Of a stretch of DNA of 64,000 nucleotides, positions 50,698-59,784 are shown one piece after another. Made by a program: the position numbers and the translations under genes. The notes beneath the pieces were generated by a model that had not been told where the DNA came from, did not search any database, and saw only the letters and a list, made by a program, of their open reading frames with translations. Within the stretch, counting starts at the first letter, position 1. Each line of letters begins with the position of its first letter. The DNA is taken from contig NQOV01000011.1 in the NCBI GenBank assembly GCA_002632265.1, positions 102,566 through 166,565 on the forward strand. The letters run 5' to 3'. The stretch is from Rhodospirillaceae bacterium MC!. GTDB taxonomy: Bacteria; Pseudomonadota; Alphaproteobacteria; MC1.

Positions 50698-52605
50698 ATG
50701 TCGAAGTTATTGGAAGTAAATAATTTAAATGTAAGTTTTCGCACTTTACTTAGTAAGAAGCATGTACTTAAAAATATATCTTTAGATGTTTATAAAAATG
50801 AAGTTTTAGCCATAGTAGGCGAGAGTGGGTCGGGGAAGTCGGTAACTATTAAGTCTATTATGGGGATTGCAGGCACTAACGCCACTAGTAAGGGCGAGAT
50901 AAAGTTCATTGCTAAGGATTCCGATTGTGGTGAGCGTCCTAAGGGCGAGAGTATTCAGATTAAAGAAGAAGAAGAAAAAGAAGATCCCAACAAGTATCTA
51001 GATATTTTAAAGCTTTCCCGTTCTCAAGCTCAACATTTACGTGGGAGTGAGATATCTATGATTTTCCAAGATCCCATGACGTCCTTAAACCCTGTATTTA
51101 CTGTAGGTAATCAAATTGCCGAAGTTATAAGAGAACACCAAGGAAAGAACAGCAAGCAAGCCATGGAAGAGGCTGGTAATTTATTGGATCTTGTACGAGT
51201 TCCTGGTGGAAGAAAGATTTTGAAATCCTATCCTCATCAATTATCTGGCGGTATGCGTCAAAGAGTGGTTATTGCCATGGCGTTAGCGTGTAAGCCTAAG
51301 TTACTCATAGCCGACGAGCCGACAACTGCTCTTGATGTTACCATTCAAGCCCAAATTCTCGGATTAATCAAAGAGTTACAAAAGGAATTATGTATGGGCG
51401 TAATTTTTGTAACTCACGATATGGGAGTAGTAGCCGAAATTGCTGACCGTGTAGCGGTTATGTATAAGGGCGAGATCGTGGAAACCAATAGCGTTAAGGA
51501 AGTTTTTACCGCTCCGCAACATCCGTACACCCAAGCACTTCTTAAATCTGCTCCCAAGTTGGGAAGTATGGCAGGACGAGACTTACCCCATTCTTTTCCT
51601 GTACTTAATATGGAAGAGAGCCTTAAAAGTACAAGCGATGATCCCATTTTGGAAATCGCAGGAAATAAAGTTGATTATGGGCAGAAGCCATTACTTACGG
51701 TTAATGATTTAAGCGTAACTTTTAACATCGCAAAAAATTTCTTTGGACGCCCACAAAAACAAATTCATGCCGTAAGAAATATTTCCTTTGATCTCTTTCA
51801 GGGCGAAACCGTAGGGATAGTAGGAGAAAGCGGATCAGGTAAATCCACCATAGGCAACGCCATTTTAGGATTATTACCACTCAACGCCTGCGGTGATATT
51901 TCCTATGATAACATCGATCTTTTACGAGAAAGAAACGATCATCGAGATCGCATTTATCAAGATATATCTTTTGTCTTTCAAGATCCCATGGCCTCCCTTA
52001 ATCCACGTGTAACCATTGGCAGATCCATTGAAGAACCGCTAAAAATTCACACTAATTTATCCCCAAGCGAACGTTTTAAAAAAGTACAAACACTTCTTAA
52101 AAAGGTTGGGATAGATCCAAGTCTATTTAATCACTACCCCCATGAATTTTCTGGGGGAATGCTCCAACGTGTGAATATAGCAAGAGCCTTATCCACAGAT
52201 CCGAAAATTATTATTGCCGATGAATCAGTATCAGCCTTAGACGTATCAGTCCAAGCTACCGTATTAAATCTGATGATGGAATTACAAAAGGAATTAAAAG
52301 TCTCATTCATCTTCATCTCCCACGATATGGCCGTGATTGAGCGTGTGTGTCATCGTGTCTTAGTCATGACCAAGGGGCAGTTGGTAGAAGTCGGCACTCG
52401 CAAGGATATTTTTGAAGATACAAGACATTGCTACACTAAAAAGCTTTTAAACGCCATCCCGATCATGGATTTCAACAGCCCGAAAAAAACTTTCGAACTT
52501 CTCACTGACGATATTTCCGATCCCATATATCCAGTTGGCGTCAAGCCCCCACAAGTTTCTATGGTTAATGTTTCCAATTCCCACATGTACGCAAAGGCTC
52601 AATAA
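50698..52605 (+). CDS. gsiA: Glutathione-type ABC importer, duplicated ATPase
   Basis: This protein fuses two ATPase domains of the Dpp/Opp family. The first has Walker A GESGSGKSVT near residue 43, signature LSGGMRQRV and Walker B LLIADEPTTALDV; the second has GESGSGKSTIG near residue 378, signature FSGGMLQRVN and IIIADESVSALDV. Length (635 residues from the ATG) and order gsiA-B-C-D match the E. coli glutathione importer. The ATG at 50698 is chosen over a TTG six bases earlier because AGGGGA sits seven bases before it. Each ATPase half ends with the oligopeptide-family C-terminal motif (HPYTQALL, CYTKKLLNAIP). Confidence 0.92.
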   Translation: MSKLLEVNNLNVSFRTLLSKKHVLKNISLDVYKNEVLAIVGESGSGKSVTIKSIMGIAGTNATSKGEIKFIAKDSDCGERPKGESIQIKEEEEKEDPNKYLDILKLSRSQAQHLRGSEISMIFQDPMTSLNPVFTVGNQIAEVIREHQGKNSKQAMEEAGNLLDLVRVPGGRKILKSYPHQLSGGMRQRVVIAMALACKPKLLIADEPTTALDVTIQAQILGLIKELQKELCMGVIFVTHDMGVVAEIADRVAVMYKGEIVETNSVKEVFTAPQHPYTQALLKSAPKLGSMAGRDLPHSFPVLNMEESLKSTSDDPILEIAGNKVDYGQKPLLTVNDLSVTFNIAKNFFGRPQKQIHAVRNISFDLFQGETVGIVGESGSGKSTIGNAILGLLPLNACGDISYDNIDLLRERNDHRDRIYQDISFVFQDPMASLNPRVTIGRSIEEPLKIHTNLSPSERFKKVQTLLKKVGIDPSLFNHYPHEFSGGMLQRVNIARALSTDPKIIIADESVSALDVSVQATVLNLMMELQKELKVSFIFISHDMAVIERVCHRVLVMTKGQLVEVGTRKDIFEDTRHCYTKKLLNAIPIMDFNSPKKTFELLTDDISDPIYPVGVKPPQVSMVNVSNSHMYAKAQ

Positions 52606-52608
52606 AAA

Positions 52609-52636
52609 TAGCCCTTATATACTTACTCTTGGGCTA
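52609..52636 (+). terminator. Short hairpin after gsiA
   Basis: TAGCCC and GGGCTA pair around a 16-base loop, four bases after the gsiA stop. It is weak; it may reduce read-through into gsiB. Confidence 0.4.
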
Positions 52637-52718
52637 GATAAAATAATTGTTAATTATTAAAACCTATTGATGTTAACTATCTTTTATATTAAAGATAAAT
52701 TTAAAAATGAAAAAAAAG

Positions 52719-52747
52719 TTGCAAAAAATACGCATTTGTACTACACT
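52719..52747 (+). promoter_or_regulatory. Candidate promoter of gsiB
   Basis: TTGCAA, 17 bases and TACACT lie about 118 bases before gsiB. A separate promoter for the binding protein is common, as it is needed in excess. Confidence 0.45.
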
Positions 52748-52864
52748 TATATTTAGTTGCTAGGAAATGAGTTAGATTTAAACTAGTATCCCATGGATAA
52801 AGGCTTTGAAATTTATATTCTAGCAAATGATATTTAAACCAAACTAATTTATTTGAGAATTATT

Positions 52865-54397
52865 ATGAGAAATATATATAAGACATCCCTTACAGCTTTA
52901 GCCCTAACAACCTTATTAATGGGTTGTAGCGAAAAAGCTCAAGAGAATAAGAATGTTACAATCGCAATCGATAGTACAACTACCACTTTAGATCCGCAAA
53001 ATGCAACCGTAGGTAATGATATGTCCATTGCTCGTAGTGCTTACGAATCACTATTTGCTTTCAATTCGGATATGAAAGTAATACCCCAATTAGCTACAGA
53101 TTACAAGATCAACGATAACGCCGATGTATATACAATTAATTTACATCCAAATATTAAATTTACTGACGGCTCTCCATTTAACGCCACCGCAGTAAAAGCC
53201 AACTTCGATAGAGAGTTAACACATCAATTAAAACGCTCTAATGTGGTTAGTAATGTGAAAAGTGTAGAAGTTGTTAGTGATCTAGTTGTGGCTATTCATT
53301 TAAAGTCGCCATCAACAACATTTATAAATTCCTTAGCACACGTTTCGCAAGTTATGGAAAGTCCTAAATTATTAACTCATGATGATACATATATCAGAAG
53401 TCATCCAGTGGGTACAGGGAGATTTATTTTCAAATCGTGGGAAAACGGTTCTAAAATTGTCTTTACAAAAAATCCAAACTATTGGGGCGAAGATAAAGCA
53501 GAAGTTGATTCTATTACCTTTAAGCCAGTCCCAGAAAATGGTGCGAGAGTATCGATGTTGAAATCAGGTCAAGCACAAGTTATTTATCCGCTTCCAGTTG
53601 AAACCATGGATACAATCAAAAAAGATGAGAAACTATCAACCATAGCCGTACCGTCTATCATGATTCGCTATTTTGCCATGAATACACACGTGAAACCATT
53701 TTCCGACGTACGAGTACGCCAAGCCTTAAACTATGCCTTTGATAAAACATCATATATTAAAGTAGTTTATAATGGTCATGCAAAACCTATGCAATCAGTA
53801 TTGCCAACAAAAATCGAGGGTTTCAAAGCTCAAGCACCATATTCATATAATGTGGATAAAGCAAAAGCCCTATTGAAAAAAGCAGGCTACGCAAATGGTT
53901 TCAAAACTACCATATGGTCTAAAGATGACACCCGCTCAATGAACGGTGCACAATTCTTACAACAGCAATTAAGCATGCTAAACATTAAAGCCGACATCTC
54001 TCCTATGGATTCATCTTCCCATTATGCTCGTGCAAGAGGATTAAAGAACAAGCCAGAACAAAATGTAATTATTCAAGCAGCTTGGTCAGCCTCTTCAGCT
54101 ACTGCCGATTGGTCAATCCGTCCGTTATTATATTCCGATCCAGCCCAAGCAACAGCAAACTTCTCTTTATACAATAATCCTAGTATTGATACTCAATTAA
54201 TCACAGGCTTAAAAACAGTAGACAAAGATAAGAAAACAGATATATACAACAACATCCAAAAAACCCTATGGCAAGACGCCCCTTGGATATTTGGTGCTAC
54301 AGATACATCTTACCTAGCTAAATCTAAGAACCTATCAGGCGTTAGCTTGCTACCTGATAATACACTAGTTATCGGTGCAGTAAAATACACCAAGTAA
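52865..54397 (+). CDS. gsiB: Glutathione/peptide-binding lipoprotein of the Gsi importer
   Basis: This 510-residue family 5 binding protein has a lipoprotein signal ending LLMGC (cysteine near residue 22), unlike E. coli GsiB, which is a soluble periplasmic protein. Family features are TTTLDPQNATVGNDMSIARSAYESLFAF, NADVYTINLHPNIKFTDGSPFNATAVKANFDRE, MNTHVKPFSDVRVRQALNYAFDKTSYI around residue 280 and LLKKAGYANGF. The ATG at 52865 is preferred over an upstream in-frame TTG. Its stop is adjacent to hairpin array D, which separates it from gsiC. Glutathione is the family ligand, but other gamma-glutamyl or short peptides are possible. Confidence 0.87.
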   Translation: MRNIYKTSLTALALTTLLMGCSEKAQENKNVTIAIDSTTTTLDPQNATVGNDMSIARSAYESLFAFNSDMKVIPQLATDYKINDNADVYTINLHPNIKFTDGSPFNATAVKANFDRELTHQLKRSNVVSNVKSVEVVSDLVVAIHLKSPSTTFINSLAHVSQVMESPKLLTHDDTYIRSHPVGTGRFIFKSWENGSKIVFTKNPNYWGEDKAEVDSITFKPVPENGARVSMLKSGQAQVIYPLPVETMDTIKKDEKLSTIAVPSIMIRYFAMNTHVKPFSDVRVRQALNYAFDKTSYIKVVYNGHAKPMQSVLPTKIEGFKAQAPYSYNVDKAKALLKKAGYANGFKTTIWSKDDTRSMNGAQFLQQQLSMLNIKADISPMDSSSHYARARGLKNKPEQNVIIQAAWSASSATADWSIRPLLYSDPAQATANFSLYNNPSIDTQLITGLKTVDKDKKTDIYNNIQKTLWQDAPWIFGATDTSYLAKSKNLSGVSLLPDNTLVIGAVKYTK

Positions 54398-54505
54398 TTA
54401 GGGATGTGAAAAATAGCTATTAGGCACTTAAAATAGGGCTAAAGTAAACAAGAGTACATGTCGCCCCATTTAAAGCACCTACTAACTATTTTTCCCTATC
54501 CCTAA
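54398..54505 (+). repeat. Hairpin element with diverged arms and core (array D, unit 1)
   Basis: Outer arms TTAGGGATGTGAAAAATAG and CTATTTTTCCCTATCCCTAA pair, and inner arms GCACTTAAAATAGGGC and GCCCCATTTAAAGC pair with mismatches. The core keeps the GTA...AGTACATG pattern (TAAAGTAAAC, GAGTACATGTC). Arms differ at most positions from array C, but the shape is the same. Confidence 0.85.
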
Positions 54506-54508
54506 GTG

Positions 54509-54632
54509 TTGGGATGTGAAAAATAGTTTAGACACTTAAAATAGGGCAACATGTTTACCTTAGCCCCATTTAAAGCACCTACTAACTATTTTTCCTTATC
54601 TCTAAGTGTTGGGGTGTGGAAAACAGGCATTA
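54509..54632 (+). repeat. Hairpin element with inverted core and a partial unit (array D, units 2-3)
   Basis: Unit 2 (54509-54605) has the same arms as unit 1, but the core CAACATGTTTACCTTAGCC is the reverse complement orientation of the GGCTAAAGTAAACA type core of unit 1. A partial left arm follows at 54609-54632. Confidence 0.8.
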
Positions 54633-54681
54633 GCTTTTATTAAACTTTAAAATAATTTAATAAAATCTTGATATATTGTAA

Positions 54682-54744
54682 AATTAGGGTTATAATTATT
54701 TATATATATGATTATGTATATAATGTAATATTATAACCCTAATT
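54682..54744 (+). promoter_or_regulatory. 15-bp inverted repeat before gsiC
   Basis: AATTAGGGTTATAAT and ATTATAACCCTAATT are exact reverse complements 33 bases apart, about 60 bases before gsiC. The spacer is nearly pure A+T. It may be an mRNA-stabilising hairpin or a protein-binding site tuning permease levels relative to gsiB. Confidence 0.75.
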
Positions 54745-54807
54745 GATATTTAAAAATTATAAATTAATAAAAAAGAAAAGAATAGAATAGAAGAAAGGAG
54801 ATAGAAG

Positions 54808-55725
54808 ATGTTTAAGTACATTATTAAGCGTTTGCTTGGAATGATAGTTGTAATGTTTTTTGTCTCTGTTGTTGTTTTTTTCTTTATTCATTTATTACCA
54901 GGCGATCCTGCACAGGTTATCGCAGGGCCCGAGGCTACGGATGCGGATATTCAAAACATTAGAATATCCTTAGGTTTGGATAAATCCTTATTTTATCAAT
55001 ATTGCCATTTCATTACAAACCTGCTTTCCTTAAATTTAGGCACGTCAATTTCCTACGATAAACCAGTATGGGATATTTTAGAAAAAAGATATCCAGTATC
55101 GTTAACCTTAGCATGTTGTAGTTTATGGTTTATTCCTGTGGGGATTCTAATAGGAGTACTATCAGCAGTATATAAAAACAAATTTATTGACTATATGGCC
55201 ATGACTTTCGCCATTTCAGGCATATCAATACCCGATTTCTGGTTAGGATTGTTATTAATGATCGTATTTTCTTCCGAACTCGGTTGGTTTAATTCCACAG
55301 GATACGACTCACTTAAAGATATGGTCTTACCTGCCATAACCCTAGGAACTATAGGCACAGCAATTATAGCTCGTTTTACTCGTTCGGCGTTTTTAGATAT
55401 CTTATCGGAAAACTACATCAACACCGCACGAGCTAAAGGCCTACGAGAAACCCAAGTAATTTGGAAACACTCCTTTAAAAATGCCGTACTACCGATTATT
55501 ACGGTGGTAGGTCTCCAAGTGGGCGGACTCATGGGCGGATCGATCGTGGTTGAGCGTATATTTAGCCTACCAGGTCTTGGCTCGCTTTTACTGGATGCGG
55601 TAAACAGTCGAGATTATCCGATTATCCAAGTGCTATTGTTATTGTATTCATTTCATTTTATTGTTATTAATTTCATGGTTGATGTGCTGTACATAGTAAT
55701 AAACCCCCAAATTAGACTAAAATAA
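54808..55725 (+). CDS. gsiC: Glutathione-type ABC importer permease GsiC
   Basis: This 305-residue permease aligns closely by eye with E. coli GsiC from end to end: YIIKRLLGMIVVMFFVSVVVFFFIHLLPGDPAQVIAGPEA at the N-terminus, ARFTRSAFLDILSENYINTARAKGLRE at the EAA loop near residue 195, and GGSIVVERIFSLPGLGSLLLDAVNSRDYPIIQ near residue 250, ending in INPQIRLK. It is the first permease of the pair with GsiD. The strong ribosome site AAAGGAGATAGAAG precedes the ATG. gsiD begins 14 bases later. Confidence 0.93.
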   Translation: MFKYIIKRLLGMIVVMFFVSVVVFFFIHLLPGDPAQVIAGPEATDADIQNIRISLGLDKSLFYQYCHFITNLLSLNLGTSISYDKPVWDILEKRYPVSLTLACCSLWFIPVGILIGVLSAVYKNKFIDYMAMTFAISGISIPDFWLGLLLMIVFSSELGWFNSTGYDSLKDMVLPAITLGTIGTAIIARFTRSAFLDILSENYINTARAKGLRETQVIWKHSFKNAVLPIITVVGLQVGGLMGGSIVVERIFSLPGLGSLLLDAVNSRDYPIIQVLLLLYSFHFIVINFMVDVLYIVINPQIRLK

Positions 55726-55739
55726 AGAAAGGATTACTT

Positions 55740-56588
55740 ATGGAAAACAAACAAATATCCCCTTTTACTCTCTTTTTATTGCGATTCAAAAAGCAAAAGC
55801 CTGCCATATTAGCCTTAATTATCCTTTTGCTCATTTTAGCTATCGCCATATTTGCCCCACTCTTAGCCCCTTACGATTATACAACTCCCAACTATAGCAA
55901 CAGATTATTAAGCCCGTCATTTAGCCATTTTGCAGGCACAGATAATACAGGAAGAGATGTTTTTAGTCGCCTATTATTCGGAGCGAGAGTCTCTCTAAGT
56001 ATCGGCTTTATTTCCGTAACCATGGGTATGGTAGTGGGAACAGTCTTAGGGATAATAGCAGGATTCGTCGGAGGGGTCTTCGATAGTATAGTCATGCGTA
56101 TAGCCGATGTTCTCTTCGCCTTTCCCAGTATCTTACTAGCTATAGGCATTGTCGCAGTGTTAGGACAAGGAATCGTAAACGTGATTCTTGCCATAGCCAT
56201 ATTTAGCTCGCCAGTATTTGCAAGAATCGTCCGTGGTAGTACTCTAGCCATTCGCAACACCCAATACATAAAAGCCGCCGAAACCATGGGAGCAAGCAAA
56301 AGACGTATTATGTTCATTCATATTTTCCCAGGAACAATAAGTAGTATCTTAGTATATTTTACCATGAGAATCGGCACATCAATCCTAACAGCCGCAGGTC
56401 TAAGCTACCTAGGTTTAGGAGCAAAAGAACCATCACCAGAATGGGGAGCAATGCTCGCCTCCGGCCGTGATCTCATGTATGGCCACCCCTATTTAACCAT
56501 ATTCCCCGGTATCGCCATATTTATAACCGTCCTATCATTTAACATCCTAGGCGATGGTCTCCGCTCCGCCCTAGACCCCAAAGATTAA
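55740..56588 (+). CDS. gsiD: Glutathione-type ABC importer permease GsiD
   Basis: This 282-residue partner permease of GsiC has a basic N-terminus before the first helix, DNTGRDVFSRLLFGARVSLSIGFISVTMG near residue 63, the EAA loop AIRNTQYIKAAETMGASKRRIMFIHIFPGTISSILVYF and the closing LSYLGLGAKEPSPEWGAMLASGRDLM and FNILGDGLRSALDPKD, all family-typical. The ribosome site AGAAAGGATTACTT precedes the ATG. The last codons run into hairpin E, whose left arm starts at the stop codon. Confidence 0.93.
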   Translation: MENKQISPFTLFLLRFKKQKPAILALIILLLILAIAIFAPLLAPYDYTTPNYSNRLLSPSFSHFAGTDNTGRDVFSRLLFGARVSLSIGFISVTMGMVVGTVLGIIAGFVGGVFDSIVMRIADVLFAFPSILLAIGIVAVLGQGIVNVILAIAIFSSPVFARIVRGSTLAIRNTQYIKAAETMGASKRRIMFIHIFPGTISSILVYFTMRIGTSILTAAGLSYLGLGAKEPSPEWGAMLASGRDLMYGHPYLTIFPGIAIFITVLSFNILGDGLRSALDPKD

Positions 56589-56698
56589 AGGGCTGGGAAA
56601 AAGCACTCATTCAGCGTCCTTAAGCCATGCTTATGTAGGCGTGTAGTACACGACGCATGTCTTAAGGACGCTGACTAAGCACTTTTTCCCAGCCCTTA
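56588..56698 (+). repeat. Hairpin element, diverged arms, conserved bulge (locus E)
   Basis: Arms of 43 bases (AAGGGCTGGGAAAAAGCACT... and ...AAGCACTTTTTCCCAGCCCTT, with CAGCGTCCTTAAG/CTTAAGGACGCTG inside) pair with few mismatches. The core is TTATGTA followed by GGCGTGT-AGT-ACACGAC. Arm sequence is almost unrelated to array C yet the bulge is identical. A partial core copy (GGGCTTGTGTAGGTGTG) follows at about 56703-56720. Confidence 0.95.
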
Positions 56699-56779
56699 GG
56701 TGGGCTTGTGTAGGTGTGTAAGTACTTTTCCTATTTTAGACCAATAGAGCTTAAATTTTAAAGAGAGAGAGATAACATC

Positions 56780-57544
56780 ATGAGTGATAACAAAGTGCAG
56801 AATGTGGATTTACCTAAAGGCTACCAACTATATTTATTTGATGAACTGCCAAGTACTAACGACCATCTTAAAGAGTTGGCAGATAGTGGCTATGCTCATA
56901 AAAGTATCGTTTGTGCCAGATCGCAAAGCAAAGGTAAGGGACGTTTGGGCAGATCTTGGGTATCAGCTAAGGGGAATCTCTTTATAAGTTATTTGTTTCG
57001 CCCTGATGTTACCTTAGAAAAAGCAGGAGAGTTATCTTTTGTAGCCTCTCTAGCGGTGGCGAATGTGTTATCTAAGTTTACGGATAAAGTAGCATGCAAA
57101 TGGCCCAATGACATCTTAATAAATCGTAAAAAAGTATCAGGAGTTTTGTTGGAAACAAAATTAAATGGAGAAAATAATCTTGAATATATCGTCATGGGAA
57201 TTGGCATAAATTTACGCACAAACCCCACAGATACCCCCTATCAAGCGACGAATCTTAATGACGAACTCGGAGGAAAATTTAATACTGATCTATTAAAAAT
57301 AATAGAACTATTGACAAATGAAATCGAAACAGTGTATACTATATGGAATAATGAATCGTTATCAAGTATATTAGATAATTTAAGAAGATATATGATAGGA
57401 ATTGGCGAAAAAATAGAAATACGTCGCCCTACTGGTAATGATAAAGGTATTTTGTTAAATATAACAGACAAAGGTTTATTGGTTTTAGAAAAAACCAATG
57501 GCGAAATTGAAGAAATATCCGTAGGCGATGTTTTTTGGCAATAA
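56780..57544 (+). CDS. birA: Biotin-[acetyl-CoA-carboxylase] ligase
   Basis: BirA attaches biotin to carboxylase carrier proteins. The 254-residue protein has DELPSTNDHLKEL, the catalytic AxxQxxGxGRxGRxW motif (ARSQSKGKGRLGRSW near residue 48), the substrate lysine/tryptophan region CKWPNDILINRKKVSGVLLE near residue 108 and MGIGINLRTNP, followed by the C-terminal SH3-like domain. There is no N-terminal helix-turn-helix, so it is a ligase without repressor activity. The birA-rnj neighbourhood is usual in alphaproteobacteria. Identification is firm. Confidence 0.95.
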   Translation: MSDNKVQNVDLPKGYQLYLFDELPSTNDHLKELADSGYAHKSIVCARSQSKGKGRLGRSWVSAKGNLFISYLFRPDVTLEKAGELSFVASLAVANVLSKFTDKVACKWPNDILINRKKVSGVLLETKLNGENNLEYIVMGIGINLRTNPTDTPYQATNLNDELGGKFNTDLLKIIELLTNEIETVYTIWNNESLSSILDNLRRYMIGIGEKIEIRRPTGNDKGILLNITDKGLLVLEKTNGEIEEISVGDVFWQ

Positions 57545-58002
57545 AATTTGTTTCTTATATAATATTAACCTAATAGCTAACAACATTAATATGATTATAA
57601 ATAAGATATCTGTAAAAAGTAATTAATATGTTTATAATTAAAAAATGGTATATGCAAATAAGTGTATATACTGTTGAAAATAAGGATATGTAAAATCTTG
57701 ATTTTAAAATATCAAAATTTTATGTAAGGATAAATGTATATGTAGTATGGTGCTATTTTAATATACATACGTGATTGTGCAAAACATTTCTTAAGAATTA
57801 TGGGTTTTTAAGCGATGTAATAGAATTGTGTTCTTTAACATCTTACTATTTTGTCATTTTAAATTACTTGGAATAAGTAATGGGGATGTTTAGTATAATC
57901 ACTAAAGATAATAACTGAAGTATCAAGCTTGTGGGTTTTCTATCAAAAGTGATAGCAGAAAAACCAATAGGCATGATTTTGTAAAAAAGAAAGTCGACAA
58001 CA
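57545..58002 (+). other. 458-base intergenic region and leader of RNase J gene
   Basis: No ORF is supported. Visible elements are small AT hairpins near 57700 and a stem-loop at 57934-57965 (GGTTTTCTATCA with TGATAGCAGAAAAACC, loop AAAG), which sits about 40 bases before the rnj start and could be a site of autoregulation by the nuclease. Confidence 0.55.
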
Positions 58003-59703
58003 ATGTCAAATAGTAAAGAAAAAGAGTTTGTATATTTACCTTTAGGTGGATGTGGCGAAATTGGTATGAATCTAGGGTTGTACGGATACGGCGAACCTGA
58101 AAAAGAAAAATGGTTAATGGTTGATTGCGGTATTACTTTTGGCGATCCGTCATTATATCCAGGGGTCGACGTGATGACCGCTGATACAACATTCATCGAA
58201 GCACCTGATAATATTAAGAATCTAGAAGGTATTGTTATCACTCATGGCCATGAAGATCACATCGGTGGTTTACCATATTTATGGTCTAAATTTAAGGTAA
58301 ATATTTACGCTACTCCGTTTACATTGGAACTAATTCGCTCTAAATTCGAAGATGTGGAATTAATCGACGAAGTAACTCCATTCCTAAAAGAAGTGGATAT
58401 TAATGGCTCAAGACAAGTTGGCGATTTCAAAGTAACATGGATAGGCTTTACTCACTCTATTTTAGAGCCAACATCTTTACTTATTGAAGTTTCATGCGGT
58501 AAGGCCTTGCATACTGGGGATTGGAAGTTCGATGATCAACCTATGGTAGGTAAACCTGTGGACCGCTCGGCGTTTTCGGCGTTAGCTCCGCTAAAAATTG
58601 ACGCTATTTTCGGTGATTCAACAAATGTCAGCTCGGTAGAACCTGCAGGGAGTGAGGGCGAAATCGAAAAGGATTTACTAACTCTAGTAAAAGCTCAAGA
58701 ACAAAAAATCATCGTAACTTTCTTCGCCTCTAACTTGGCTCGTTTGGATACCGTAGCAAAAATTGCCGATAAATCAGGAAGAAAATTAGTTCTTCTAGGG
58801 CGTTCAATGTGGCGTATGTATAATGTGGCGAAAAAACTCGGTTATCTTGAAGGCATGCCCCAACCGCTGGACGATAACTCTCTAGAAGACTACAAAGAAA
58901 GCGAATTACTTGTAGCTTGTACAGGTAGCCAAGGCGAACCACGTGCGGCCCTATCTCGTATGGCTCGTGGTAATCATCCAAGAGTATCCTTTAATCCAGG
59001 CGATACTGTGATCTTCTCATCAAGAGTTATTCCCGGCAATGAAACATCAATCAATAGAATCTACAACTCTTTAGCTAGATTGGAAGTGAAATTCATTAAG
59101 CCAACCGAAGCACATATCCACGTATCTGGTCATCCGTCTCGTACGGAAATCGAAGAGCTTTATACTCTGGTAAAACCTCGTGCGATTGTGCCAGTACATG
59201 GCGAATATATCCATTTACAAAAACATATGCACTTGGCGGAAACTATGGGCTTTGAGTCTACCCTAATCGAAAATGGCGACATCGTAAAAATCGCCCCTGG
59301 TAAATTGGAAGTGGTGGACAAAGTCGACGAACAGTATATCGGACGTTATGGGCGTGAAGGTAACCGTATGTTAAAACTTAATGGCGATGTAATGTTATCA
59401 CGCCGTAGAGCTTTATATAAGGGTGCTATTACCATTTCTGTAGTCGTAGATTATAACGGAAAACTGCGTGCCGAACCTGAAATTACAAGCTCTGGCGTTT
59501 TCGATTATGAAACAGATAAGGAACTACTTAAAGAATTCCACGAACGTATCACTAAACATCTACGCAAAAACGTAAAAGAAACCCTAAATTCTCCAAGAAC
59601 CCTAAAAGAAAATCTCCGCTCATACATGAGAAGATTCCTACATCATCATTTAGATTTACGTCCTGTAATTAGCGTTCACCTGCTAAAAATCGCCGTAAGA
59701 TAG
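58003..59703 (+). CDS. rnj: Ribonuclease J
   Basis: RNase J is a metallo-beta-lactamase/beta-CASP nuclease with 5'-to-3' exonuclease and endonuclease activity in RNA maturation and decay. The 566-residue protein shows PLGGCGEIGMN near residue 14, the zinc motif THGHEDHIGG near residue 83, HTGDWKFD near residue 166, GDSTN, the beta-CASP motif TGSQGEPRAALSRMA, and PVHGEYIHLQKH near residue 400. It follows birA in the common alphaproteobacterial order. A strong intrinsic terminator follows. Identification is firm. Confidence 0.96.
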   Translation: MSNSKEKEFVYLPLGGCGEIGMNLGLYGYGEPEKEKWLMVDCGITFGDPSLYPGVDVMTADTTFIEAPDNIKNLEGIVITHGHEDHIGGLPYLWSKFKVNIYATPFTLELIRSKFEDVELIDEVTPFLKEVDINGSRQVGDFKVTWIGFTHSILEPTSLLIEVSCGKALHTGDWKFDDQPMVGKPVDRSAFSALAPLKIDAIFGDSTNVSSVEPAGSEGEIEKDLLTLVKAQEQKIIVTFFASNLARLDTVAKIADKSGRKLVLLGRSMWRMYNVAKKLGYLEGMPQPLDDNSLEDYKESELLVACTGSQGEPRAALSRMARGNHPRVSFNPGDTVIFSSRVIPGNETSINRIYNSLARLEVKFIKPTEAHIHVSGHPSRTEIEELYTLVKPRAIVPVHGEYIHLQKHMHLAETMGFESTLIENGDIVKIAPGKLEVVDKVDEQYIGRYGREGNRMLKLNGDVMLSRRRALYKGAITISVVVDYNGKLRAEPEITSSGVFDYETDKELLKEFHERITKHLRKNVKETLNSPRTLKENLRSYMRRFLHHHLDLRPVISVHLLKIAVR

Positions 59704-59716
59704 TAATTTATAATGC

Positions 59717-59755
59717 AAAAAAGATTAGCCATATTTATGGTTAATCTTTTTTTTG
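59717..59755 (+). terminator. Intrinsic terminator after RNase J
   Basis: AAAAAGATTAGCCATA and ATGGTTAATCTTTTTTTT pair with one small irregularity and a T-run of eight. Confidence 0.88.
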
Positions 59756-59784
59756 CTTACAGGCGTCTAGCTAAGATGTAAAAA

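Noticed and set aside
55892-56317. Minus-strand 141-codon ORF
   Set aside because: It lies wholly opposite the well-supported gsiD gene and has no domain.
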